Origin: an uncultured Candidatus Saccharibacteria bacterium
GTDB lineage: Bacteria; Patescibacteriota; Saccharimonadia; Saccharimonadales; Saccharimonadaceae
Direction: 5' to 3'
DNA: 48,332 bases
Assembly: GCA_947166405.1 (NCBI GenBank)
Contig: CAMVEA010000004.1
Location: 1-48,332, forward strand
How positions within the stretch are numbered: position 1 is the stretch's first letter; each line of letters opens with the position of its first letter. The notes under the pieces are model-generated. The model saw only the letters and a program-made list of their open reading frames with translations. It had not been told where the DNA came from and searched no databases. Positions 1 to 6,902 of this stretch are shown piece by piece. Made by a program: the position numbers and the translations under genes.

Positions 1-650
1 CTGCCTCTTGACGATTCACATCAGTTACAAAGAATGGCGAAGAGTACCCCTTATCATATGAGAAACCTTCTACGATTTCCTGTTCCATCTCAAGCCCTTG
101 CCCAGCTTCCACCGTCACAACACCATCCTTACCAATCTTTGAGATAACCTCCGCAATCAATTCGCCAATCTCGGCATCACCTGCAGAAATCGTCGCGACC
201 TCCGCAACCTTATTCGATTTCCCTTCAATCTGCTCTGCCGACTTATCAATCTCAGCTACTATCTCAGTTCCAGCCTTTTCAATACCACGTCGAAGCTCCA
301 TCGGATTCACCCCTGCTGCAATCAGCTTATTTGCTTCGCTCAAAATATTATAAGTTAGTACAGTTACCGTAGTTGTACCATCACCAGCCGCCTTGTTCAA
401 CTTCTGCGCCGCAGTCTTGATCAACTTAGCACCCACGGCCTCACCAAGCGAATCTTCCTTATTAGGCAATTCTACGGCTTCTGCCACTGTTACACCATCA
501 TGAGTTATCACCGGTGCACCATATTCTTTTTCAATTACAACATTCTTACCCTTCGGACCAAATGTCACTTTCACTGCATCATACAGCTGCTTTGCCCCAG
601 ATAGCACTTTCTCTCGCGCCTCTGCTTCGTAGTATATTTTCTTTGCCATG
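1..650 (-). CDS. groEL: Chaperonin GroEL, N-terminal part (runs off the window)
   Basis: Large subunit of the GroEL/GroES ATP-driven folding chamber in the cytoplasm. About 216 codons are present, reading from an ATG at 650 to the left edge, so the gene is cut by the window rather than broken. The protein begins MAKKIYYEAEAREKV. The family ATP-site motif AGDGTTT is present at about residues 88-94, with its Asp at about 90, and NPMELRRGIE follows in the equatorial domain as expected. A ribosome site (AAGGAG) lies just upstream of the ATG. It follows groES on the same strand after a 122-bp gap, so the CIRCE-controlled groES promoter probably also drives it. Identity is certain. Confidence 0.97.
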
Positions 651-749
651 TTTTACTCCTTTTTTCGTAAACTCCGCTCATTTAGAGCAAACGTCCACAT
701 TATTTTTAATCTTAATAATTCTTAGTCCCACCCCTATATAAATGCATAC

Positions 750-769
750 TTTTCCACAAGTTTTCCACA
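750..769. repeat. Paired TTTTCCACA motif between groES and groEL
   Basis: Two direct copies of TTTTCCACA start at 750 and 761, about one helical turn apart, in the groES-groEL gap. The motif differs from the DnaA box TTATCCACA by one base. The same spaced pair recurs at 1639/1651 and 39068/39080, and single copies occur near dnaA. Binding by DnaA or another regulator is only a suggestion. Confidence 0.4.
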
Positions 770-772
770 ATT

Positions 773-1027
773 CTACAAAGTTGCCAGTATGTCCTCTTCC
801 TTCAAGATAATATAATCCGTCTCATCCACTTTTATCTCAGTCGTAGAATACTCTTTATATACAATCTTATCCCCCTTCTTTACCGATTTTACCTCTGGAC
901 CAACTGATTCGACTACAGCGTATGCTGGTTTTTCCTTCGCTTCTCCGAGCAATATTCCAGATTTTGTTTTTTCAAGCGGCTTTTCTACTACCGCCACTAC
1001 TCTATCTTTTAATGGTTTTAGTGACAT
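773..1027 (-). CDS. groES: Co-chaperonin GroES
   Basis: Ten-kilodalton lid of the GroEL chamber. The product is 84 residues (MSLKPLKDRVVAVVEKPLE...), somewhat short but complete, ending in the usual ILKEEDILATL-type strand. The start at 1027 is chosen because AAGGAG lies 7 bases upstream. A longer in-frame start at 1102 overlaps the -10 box of the promoter and would add a low-complexity Arg/Lys tail not found in the family. The gene precedes groEL on the same strand. The 5' untranslated region carries two copies of an AGAAAAGGAGAAAA element, only the second of which is placed to serve this start. Confidence 0.96.
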   Translation of the reverse strand: MSLKPLKDRVVAVVEKPLEKTKSGILLGEAKEKPAYAVVESVGPEVKSVKKGDKIVYKEYSTTEIKVDETDYIILKEEDILATL

Positions 1028-1100
1028 AGTTTTTTCTCCTTTTCTGCGCTCACGCATCCACACCCGATACGCACTACGCTTTTCTCCTTTTCTACCCTCC

Positions 1101-1128
1101 ATTATATCACAAAAATTAGCACTTGCAA
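1101..1128 (-). promoter_or_regulatory. groES promoter
   Basis: On the minus strand a -35 TTGCAA (1128-1123) and a -10 TATAAT (1106-1101) are separated by 16 bp. The -35 box lies inside the CIRCE inverted repeat, so a bound repressor would block RNA polymerase. Predicted transcription start is near 1094. Confidence 0.75.
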
Positions 1129-1142
1129 CCCCCGAGTGCTAA
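1116..1142. promoter_or_regulatory. CIRCE operator (HrcA site)
   Basis: The inverted repeat reads TTAGCACTT, then 9 bases, then GAGTGCTAA. This matches the CIRCE consensus (TTAGCACTC-N9-GAGTGCTAA) with one mismatch in one arm. CIRCE is the binding site of the heat-shock repressor HrcA. Its place over the groES promoter implies heat-inducible, HrcA-controlled chaperonin expression. hrcA itself is not in the window. Confidence 0.92.
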
Positions 1143-1157
1143 TTATTCTTCAAATCA

Positions 1158-1826
1158 CTAAAGACAAACTAATCTAAAACCTCTATTATCCAGATCGCCC
1201 CACTCATCCACCGCTTTCCTCACTCCAGGTAGCGCCGGATTACTATAATCATGTACCACCACTACTCCACCAAGAGCCATCCTCGGCACTACCAGCCTCA
1301 GCGAATCCTTAATCGATTCATAAAAATCCCCATCAAGAAACGCAAACGCAATCCGCTCCGGCAAATCCTCCTCCGACAAATCAGCAAACCACCCCTTTTT
1401 AATCACAGGCACTGGTAATCCAGCCCGCAAGAATCTCTCTTTCACTTCTCGCTTCGTCACCGCCAATTCCCCACCCCTAAAAGCCAACCCCAATACCGAC
1501 TCATCCACCTCACTCTTCTCTGGTAACCCTTCAAATGAATCATATATCCACAGCCTTTTCCGATTATTTCCACTAATCCCCTCTTCCACATCATTTCCAC
1601 CATTTTTGCCCAGCTTTTTCACAGATTCATCCACAGACTTTTCCACATAGTTTTCCACAGCTCCACCCCTATTATAATCCCTCAAAACCTCCGCCAGCAA
1701 CAGCGACGTATCTCCCCTATAACACCCCAATTCCACAAAATCCCCCTCTACGCCCAATGCACCCCTCGCAAGTTCAAGTATCTTCGCCGTCTCCCCACTC
1801 GTCACCTGATCATTTTTCCAACTCAT
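1158..1826 (-). CDS. TylF/MycF-like SAM-dependent O-methyltransferase
   Basis: Predicted class I methyltransferase of 222 residues. The SAM-binding motif I region VELGCYRGDTS is at residues 31-41. It is followed by LWIYDSFEGLPE, and the FLDGDFYES and VVVVHDYSNPA segments are typical of the TylF (macrocin O-methyltransferase) family, where Asp residues bind the metal. Members methylate sugar hydroxyls; the substrate here is unknown. The start ATG overlaps the stop of the preceding deaminase gene (ATGA), showing translational coupling. Residues of about 50-90 form a low-complexity Val/Glu/Lys/Asn/Gly insertion encoded by repeated GTGGAAAA-like units, probably a surface loop. Family assignment is good, function is open. 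Confidence 0.82.
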   Translation of the reverse strand: MSWKNDQVTSGETAKILELARGALGVEGDFVELGCYRGDTSLLLAEVLRDYNRGGAVENYVEKSVDESVKKLGKNGGNDVEEGISGNNRKRLWIYDSFEGLPEKSEVDESVLGLAFRGGELAVTKREVKERFLRAGLPVPVIKKGWFADLSEEDLPERIAFAFLDGDFYESIKDSLRLVVPRMALGGVVVVHDYSNPALPGVRKAVDEWGDLDNRGFRLVCL

Positions 1827-3148
1827 AATCCCACTTCCATCCCCAGCCTCTTCGCCATCGCATTACATCTCTCATACACTTCCTCCTCATCAAACGTCAA
1901 TATCTTCCTATCTTCCATCACCACTTCACCATTCACCATCATTGTCGTCACCTCCGACCCATTCGCACTATAGCACAATGCACTCACCAAATTGTTCCTC
2001 GGCACAAACTCCGGCTCTGTCAAATCAATCAAAATCAAATCCGCCAACGCTCCCTTAGCAACGACCCCAAGCAACCCCTCCATTCCGAGAGCTTTCGCCC
2101 CGCCAATCGTCGCAAACCTCACCACGTCCTCCGCATCCACACACTTCGCCCGTCCCGTATTACCCTTGTACACTAAACTCGCAAAATTCATCTCCTGAAA
2201 TAGATTCTGCGTATTATTACTACCATCGCCATCTGTCCCTAGACAAAGGTTCACCCCGGCCGCCAACATTTTATCTACCGGCGCAAACCCATTCCCAAGC
2301 TTCATATTACTCCGCGGATTAATTGCCACACTCACCCCTTTTTCCCGTAAAATCTCAATGTCCGAATCTGTCGCCTTCACTAAATGTGCAGCCACCACCG
2401 GTAAATCAAACAATCCAGTCTCCGCCACATACTCCACCGGTGACATCCCGAAGTCACGCCGAATCCCCTCAACCTCCGCATCGCTCTCGGCAATATGTAT
2501 CGTCGCAGGTATCCCACGCTCCAGCCCCACTCCTCTTACCAACTTCAACAAACTCATCGGCGCAGAATACGGCGCATGCGGCGCCAAGATAAACTTCACC
2601 CTGTCATTTCCAGCATAAGATTCCATATCCGCCAAAAACTCATTTAGCCGCCTCTGCGCCCCAGGCGTTTCTGCTTCCTCCACCAGACCTCTACCAATAT
2701 AAGCTCTCATTCCGCTATCATTCACTGCCCCCGACACCGCCCCCTCAGGACCAGCCACAGCCCTACCACTCCGCATACACATATCCACAAAACACGTCGT
2801 CCCAGTTTTCATCATCTCGATAATCGAAAGTAGCGACGCCCAATAGCAATCCTCCTCCGTCATCTCATCCTCTACCTTCTCAACCTTATGCAGCCAATCA
2901 AAAAACTCCAGATCATCTGCATAATTCCTAAAAATACTCATATACGCATGCGTATGCGCATTAATCAGCCCCGGCATCACCAACTTATCCGTCGCATCAA
3001 TCACTTTGTCAAACTCTTCATCCCTAACTTCACCAGGCTTCAAAACCTCGCAAATATATTTATCCTCCACCACCACATCGCGAAGAACCACCGCAAAATC
3101 CTCCCCCTCCATCACCAGCACTTCCCCATTCTTAATCAATGTTCTCAT
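1823..3148 (-). CDS. mtaD: 5-methylthioadenosine/S-adenosylhomocysteine deaminase-type amidohydrolase
   Basis: Zinc-dependent amidohydrolase of 441 residues, the usual length. Metal-binding NAHTHAYMS gives His65 and His67. The downstream APHAPYS, HIAESDAEVEG and LGTDGDGSNN motifs are those of the MtaD/SsnA/TrzN group. The family deaminates MTA or SAH to inosine analogues, but related enzymes act on guanine or other amino-heterocycles, so substrate is inferred. It overlaps its upstream neighbour by 4 bp (ATGA) and its downstream methyltransferase neighbour by 4 bp. A SAM-using methyltransferase directly after a SAH/MTA-type deaminase is a sensible by-product-removal pairing. Confidence 0.85.
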   Translation of the reverse strand: MRTLIKNGEVLVMEGEDFAVVLRDVVVEDKYICEVLKPGEVRDEEFDKVIDATDKLVMPGLINAHTHAYMSIFRNYADDLEFFDWLHKVEKVEDEMTEEDCYWASLLSIIEMMKTGTTCFVDMCMRSGRAVAGPEGAVSGAVNDSGMRAYIGRGLVEEAETPGAQRRLNEFLADMESYAGNDRVKFILAPHAPYSAPMSLLKLVRGVGLERGIPATIHIAESDAEVEGIRRDFGMSPVEYVAETGLFDLPVVAAHLVKATDSDIEILREKGVSVAINPRSNMKLGNGFAPVDKMLAAGVNLCLGTDGDGSNNTQNLFQEMNFASLVYKGNTGRAKCVDAEDVVRFATIGGAKALGMEGLLGVVAKGALADLILIDLTEPEFVPRNNLVSALCYSANGSEVTTMMVNGEVVMEDRKILTFDEEEVYERCNAMAKRLGMEVGL

Positions 3149-4368
3149 CTATCCTCCTTTTTTAATTCTCTCAAAAATTCTGGCAAATACTTCTTCACCA
3201 CCCCATTTTCCTCATCACCGTTCCCCTGTTCCAAAGTCAATACATACTTTGGGTAGTTATCAGCAATCCCACCAAAAGCTCCAAACTCTCTCGCTCTAGT
3301 TTCCGCACTAGAAATCCCCAAAGCCACCTGCAGATACATCTTCTGCCCCTTCTTCTCCACTACAAAATCAATCTCTTTATCGTCGTTTTTGCCGATATGC
3401 ACATCATAGCCCTTCGAAATTAGTTCCAAATATACGATGTTTTCTAGTACTCCATTCCTATAACTATCCTTCCGCCCATTCAAAGCGTATAATAACCCCA
3501 CATCCCCCAGGTAATACTTCTCTTGAGTTTTGAGTTGTGCCTTCCCCCGCACATCATATCGCTTCACCTCATACACTACAAACACCTCTTTCAACAATTC
3601 AATAAATTTATAAACCGTCTCCACATCCACCTTGCGAAGCTCACTCTTAAAATAATCCGCCACCGACTTCGCCGAAAACACATTCCCCACATTATCAAAC
3701 AAAAACCTAATCACCCTAGCTAGAAGCTCTGTATTTCTTATCCCCTTACGCTCAATCAAATCGCGGTAAATAATCGAAGCATAGATATCTTCCACAATTT
3801 TATCGCCATCCTCCAAGCTATAATCAAAAGCATGCAAAATCGGAAACCCACCCTTCCATATATATTCGTCAAATTCCGCCCCCAAATCACCTAATTCCAG
3901 TCCTCTCGCTTCCTTAAACTCCAGCGCTTCTGTAAAACTCAGCGGATATACTCGTATCTCCACATAGCGTCCCGTCAAATATGTAGATAATTCGGTCGAT
4001 AATAGCTTCGAATTGCTTCCCGTAATATAAACATCGCTCTTGCCATCTGCTAGCAAACCATTTACCACTTCATCCCAACCATCCACCAACTGTACTTCAT
4101 CCAACAACACGTAGTATCGCCCATCGCCCCCAGTCAAGTCTCGCATCAAATCAATCATCTCTTCACGCGACCGTATCTTAGAATACTCCAAAGATTCAAA
4201 ATTCACTGTAATAATTTGTGACTCTTCCGCTCCTCGCTCCTCCAAAATATCTCTCACCTGCGTCAAAATCGATGATTTCCCAGCCCGGCGAATCCCCACC
4301 AAAATCTTCACCACCGGTTTATCTATAAATGGCTCTATCTGTTTGAGGTACAATGGTCGCTTTATCAT
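3145..4368 (-). CDS. AAA_14/DUF4143 ATPase
   Basis: Protein of 407 residues with an N-terminal P-loop domain. Walker A is GIRRAGKSS near residue 27, Walker B is YYVLLDEVQ near residue 85, and a sensor-like ITGSNSKLLS follows. The C-terminal half matches the DUF4143 nuclease-like fold region, with GYDVHIGKNDDKEIDFVV near residue 320 giving an acidic E-x-D pair. Such proteins are common in archaea, Bacteroidetes and CPR; their biological role is not settled. It is first in an operon with mtaD and the methyltransferase (4-bp overlaps) and has a strong promoter flanked by repeated palindromes, suggesting tight regulation. A toxin-antitoxin or defence role is only speculation. Confidence 0.85.
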   Translation of the reverse strand: MIKRPLYLKQIEPFIDKPVVKILVGIRRAGKSSILTQVRDILEERGAEESQIITVNFESLEYSKIRSREEMIDLMRDLTGGDGRYYVLLDEVQLVDGWDEVVNGLLADGKSDVYITGSNSKLLSTELSTYLTGRYVEIRVYPLSFTEALEFKEARGLELGDLGAEFDEYIWKGGFPILHAFDYSLEDGDKIVEDIYASIIYRDLIERKGIRNTELLARVIRFLFDNVGNVFSAKSVADYFKSELRKVDVETVYKFIELLKEVFVVYEVKRYDVRGKAQLKTQEKYYLGDVGLLYALNGRKDSYRNGVLENIVYLELISKGYDVHIGKNDDKEIDFVVEKKGQKMYLQVALGISSAETRAREFGAFGGIADNYPKYVLTLEQGNGDEENGVVKKYLPEFLRELKKEDR

Positions 4369-4389
4369 ATTGTTTTCTCCTTTTCATCC

Positions 4390-4417
4390 ATTATATCAAA
4401 TATCTCCCTTATGTCAA
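4390..4417 (-). promoter_or_regulatory. Promoter of the ATPase-deaminase-methyltransferase operon
   Basis: On the minus strand a perfect -35 TTGACA (4417-4412) and a perfect -10 TATAAT (4395-4390) are spaced 16 bp apart. A ribosome site AAGGAG precedes the ATG at 4368. The first of three palindromes ends 3 bp upstream of the -35 box, an ideal place for a regulator. Confidence 0.85.
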
Positions 4418-4420
4418 TAG

Positions 4421-4528
4421 TTTGTCGGGTTATAACCCGACAAACCTCCCATTTCTCCATACTTTATCGGATTATAACCCGACAAACCTCCCATTTGTCC
4501 ATACTTTATCGGATTATAACCCGACAAA
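4421..4528. repeat. Three tandem palindromic sites, 42-bp period
   Basis: The copy at 4421-4444 is a perfect 24-bp palindrome with half-site TTTGTCGGGTTA. Two further copies centre near 4475 and 4517. In each, one half-site is intact (TAACCCGACAAA) and the other is degenerate (TTATCGGATTA). The TATAACCC cores start at 4431, 4473 and 4515, exactly 42 bp apart, about four helical turns, which would put bound proteins on one DNA face. The spacers between copies are also almost identical, so the array arose by tandem duplication. It sits upstream of the ATPase promoter and is likely an operator array for an unknown regulator. Confidence 0.7.
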
Positions 4529-4603
4529 CCACCACACAATCTACAACAGTCCCGCCATATAAATCGGTAAATATAATACATCATCTTGCTCGTTCAAGTC
4601 CTT

Positions 4604-4730
4604 AATATTCCCCACTATTTGAATAATATTCCCAAATAGCATTCCCATATTCCCAAACTTTTCGTACAGAGGTGAAAACATATTCCCTGGGGAATATAAG
4701 GGAATATTTCAGGAATATTGCAGGAATATT
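4604..4730. repeat. TATTCCC / GGAATAT motif array
   Basis: This AT-rich gene-free stretch holds several TATTCCC words (near 4606, 4627, 4649 and 4681) followed by four GGAATAT words starting at 4691, 4701, 4712 and 4723, spaced 10-11 bp. At 4681-4696 the two orientations meet in a perfect 7+2+7 inverted repeat, TATTCCC-TG-GGGAATA. No coding potential is seen. Together with the palindrome array and the operon promoter it fills the 458-bp gap between the ATPase gene and the FISUMP gene. Confidence 0.45.
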
Positions 4731-4737
4731 AGCACCG

Positions 4738-4760
4738 AAAATCGCCCATCAGACGATTTT
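4738..4760 (-). terminator. Hairpin 3' of the first FISUMP gene, probable terminator
   Basis: AAAATCG and CGATTTT form a 7-bp stem around the 9-base loop CCCATCAGA. On the minus strand the stem ends in TTTT. An identical hairpin lies at the same distance (2076 bp offset) after the second FISUMP gene. It can act as a terminator, and its strict conservation with the variable region also allows a role in DGR targeting. Confidence 0.6.
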
Positions 4761-4826
4761 CCTTTATTCCCTGACTAGAGAATTCTTTGCCAATTAGGGC
4801 TCTGGAACGGCACAAAACTATAGAGC

Positions 4827-6674
4827 CTACGCGCCAGAGGCAACGCAGCGAATAGCCCACCCGCTATACTTGCTGCTGCCGCTCGTACCAGGGTAGACGC
4901 TGCTATTGTAGAAGTTCAGGTTGTAGGCGTTGAAGGAACTGCTCGCCGTAGACGACCAGTAGCGCCCGCGGGAGCCACGATAGTTCACCGAACCACTGTA
5001 GACGTAGCCGGAATAGACGAAGTTAACTGGATACTTACGCCATCGTAATGAGTCGGCTGCAGTGGATTGAGTTTGGCCAGTGCCACCCATTTTACGGTCT
5101 AAGTATGAGAATCCACCGACTTTGTTAGTTGTATCACTTTCTCCTTGTTCTATATCGCCTATGCTAGTGTTACCTAGTGGTATTTGCCAGCCAGTAGGGC
5201 AGATGGATGTAGTGTTGTGATCTCCACTGGTATAGTGTGTAGTATCTGCATTAGCAGCAGCCCAAGTGTAGTAGTTACCGTAGCTGTATGTATTGGCGCC
5301 TGTAGCAGGAGCAGAGGCTCTATCGGATGTATTTTGGTTGTTATAGCGTGGGAATCTATAACCTGCATTGCTAGTGCCGATGTTTATTGTATCGTCTGCA
5401 CCATCGGTGCTATATAGACTATTGGCAGTTGTAATGTTATTAGCCCATGGGGACTCAGGATTAGCTAGCCCTGCAAACTGACCGCCGTAGCCTTGGGCGA
5501 GTGAGCCGTCAGAATTGCCTGTGGCGGTGTTGTCTAGGCGCATATTTTCAATCATCCAGCATTTACCATCTGCAAGCTTAGCAATGGCATAGGTGTTGTT
5601 GTCACGCTGGTCGGTGAGGGCGGAGACGGAAGAGAGGTTAGCAGTGCCATCTATTGGGGCGGCGGTGAGAGAGTTACAGACAGTAGAGACTTTGGCTGAG
5701 TCTTGGAGATTACCTTGGCTCTTAACCCATACAGCGTAGAGCGAGAGGCCTGGGTTGGTGCCAGTGTAGTCGGCAGTGTTTAATGTGATGGTTTCATTTG
5801 GGCCATAGAACTTAGCCTCAGGATTCGTGGCATAGTCAAATTTATCACTCCATCCAGCGAAGCCATAGCCAGTGCGGCTGAAGTTGGATGGAAGGAGGGT
5901 GACTTCTGATGCAATGTCTTGGTCAGCCATAGTGCCTTGGTAGTCTAGTACATTAGCAAAGTAGCGAATCTTACCAGTTTCTGTAGATTGTGGCGTTATT
6001 GGAGCAGGTTTTGTAGATGGATGTACTAGCGTGTATTTCACTTTACCAGTGTAAGTATCTGCAGCTTGAGTGCCACTGATGTAGGCGGCATAAGTGGTCT
6101 CAATACTACTACCAGTTCCTCCTTCGGCGTCTGTAGTGTTGCCATAAGTTGCTACCTTTTCATAAGTGTCTGGTACTATGTGATAGTCTTCACTGTCGTA
6201 ATTGTTTTCAATTGTAGGAGCATAGGTACCCGTGACTGGAGTTATACGCATTGCCCATTGGCTGGTACCAGTCTTGGCTGTACCGGTACTTATCTTCTGG
6301 TTGGTATTGGTGCCGATGAGTTTAGTATGGTCATCACCAGTGTACTGATCTCCGGTGTAGCCAATAGCATAGATGGCATAACCACCTGAGTCATTGCAAT
6401 AAGCCGTAATAGTGGTCTTGCCGATATTATTCTGATAGGTATTTGGAGTAATTGATGCTGTATGTTCATTACCTGTAGCAATATTACCGCTCATAGTACA
6501 GGCACTGGGGACTGTAATACTAACTTCATCTACTGTATCAGTATCTGCATTTACTCTCACAGAAGACAAAACAGCTACAGAAATCAATGTTACTGCAACC
6601 ATACCACCAGCTATTATGAGTTCTGTTTTAATATTTGTATTATTCTCTATATAGTTATATTGTATACCTTTCAT
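4827..6674 (-). CDS. Secreted FISUMP-domain protein A, probable DGR variable protein
   Basis: A 615-residue membrane-anchored or secreted protein. A hydrophobic segment at about 18-40 is a signal or anchor. Residues 45-220 form a Thr/Gly-rich domain with Cys residues. Residues 258-318 (GYGFAGWSD... LYAVWV) resemble InlB-type Listeria-Bacteroides repeats. Residues ~350-612 are a FISUMP domain (DQRDNNTYAIAKL, GKCWMIENMRL, SICPTGWQIP, RYWSSTAS, AIRCVA), a C-type-lectin-like fold. The only close relative here is the gene at 6903-8783. The last ~50 codons differ from it almost only at first and second codon positions in AAC-type codons (residues 559-607), as in DGR targets. The promoter gives a message starting at the ATG, with no ribosome site. 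Ligand binding on the cell surface is likely; ligand unknown. Confidence 0.85.
   Translation of the reverse strand: MKGIQYNYIENNTNIKTELIIAGGMVAVTLISVAVLSSVRVNADTDTVDEVSITVPSACTMSGNIATGNEHTASITPNTYQNNIGKTTITAYCNDSGGYAIYAIGYTGDQYTGDDHTKLIGTNTNQKISTGTAKTGTSQWAMRITPVTGTYAPTIENNYDSEDYHIVPDTYEKVATYGNTTDAEGGTGSSIETTYAAYISGTQAADTYTGKVKYTLVHPSTKPAPITPQSTETGKIRYFANVLDYQGTMADQDIASEVTLLPSNFSRTGYGFAGWSDKFDYATNPEAKFYGPNETITLNTADYTGTNPGLSLYAVWVKSQGNLQDSAKVSTVCNSLTAAPIDGTANLSSVSALTDQRDNNTYAIAKLADGKCWMIENMRLDNTATGNSDGSLAQGYGGQFAGLANPESPWANNITTANSLYSTDGADDTINIGTSNAGYRFPRYNNQNTSDRASAPATGANTYSYGNYYTWAAANADTTHYTSGDHNTTSICPTGWQIPLGNTSIGDIEQGESDTTNKVGGFSYLDRKMGGTGQTQSTAADSLRWRKYPVNFVYSGYVYSGSVNYRGSRGRYWSSTASSSFNAYNLNFYNSSVYPGTSGSSKYSGWAIRCVASGA
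4854..5000 (-). other. Putative DGR variable repeat VR-A
   Basis: This 49-codon stretch aligns with 6930-7076 without gaps. Seventeen codons differ, sixteen of them changing the residue; examples are TAC/GTC, TAT/ggt, CGC/TAC, AAC/CTC, AGC/TAC, TAC/AGC, AGC/CAC and AGC/CTC. Twenty-six of 27 base differences are in codon positions 1 or 2, and all of those can derive from A in a common template. Flanking bases to 5024 and to 4738 are otherwise nearly identical. The location at the C-terminal end of a lectin-like domain is the standard DGR location. Confidence 0.82.
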
Positions 6675-6680
6675 ACTACT

Positions 6681-6686
6681 ATTTTA
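6681..6686 (-). promoter_or_regulatory. Extended -10 of FISUMP gene A
   Basis: On the minus strand TGT-TAAAAT ends 7 bp before the ATG at 6674, so transcription should begin at or next to the start codon. No ribosome site is visible. No convincing -35 was found. The gap 6687-6813 to the next gene holds only AT-rich sequence and the hairpin of gene B. Confidence 0.55.
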
Positions 6687-6813
6687 ACATAACTATTTTA
6701 AAAAATGGACACTTTTTCACTAACTCACTACATCGCTTACACTTTTTGTTTGTAAATAGTTATTCCAATGATAGCAAATATCAACCCGACTATCCCATTT
6801 TCTATAAATAAGA

Positions 6814-6836
6814 AAAATCGCCCATCAGACGATTTT
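6814..6836 (-). terminator. Hairpin 3' of the second FISUMP gene, probable terminator
   Basis: Same AAAATCG-(9)-CGATTTT hairpin as at 4738-4760, at the same distance from the stop codon. The roughly 66 bases between hairpin and stop codon are identical in the two loci except for one base. Confidence 0.6.
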
Positions 6837-6902
6837 CCTTTATTCCCTGACTAGAGAATTCTTTGCCAATTAGGGCTCTGGAACGGCACAAAACTATAGA
6901 AC

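Noticed and set aside
1028-1102. N-terminal extension of GroES by 25 residues
   Set aside because: The alternative start lies on the -10 box of the CIRCE-controlled promoter and the extension is absent from the family.
4421-4528. Short regular repeats as a CRISPR array
   Set aside because: Only three units, and the 'spacers' are nearly identical to each other, unlike CRISPR spacers; no cas genes are present.
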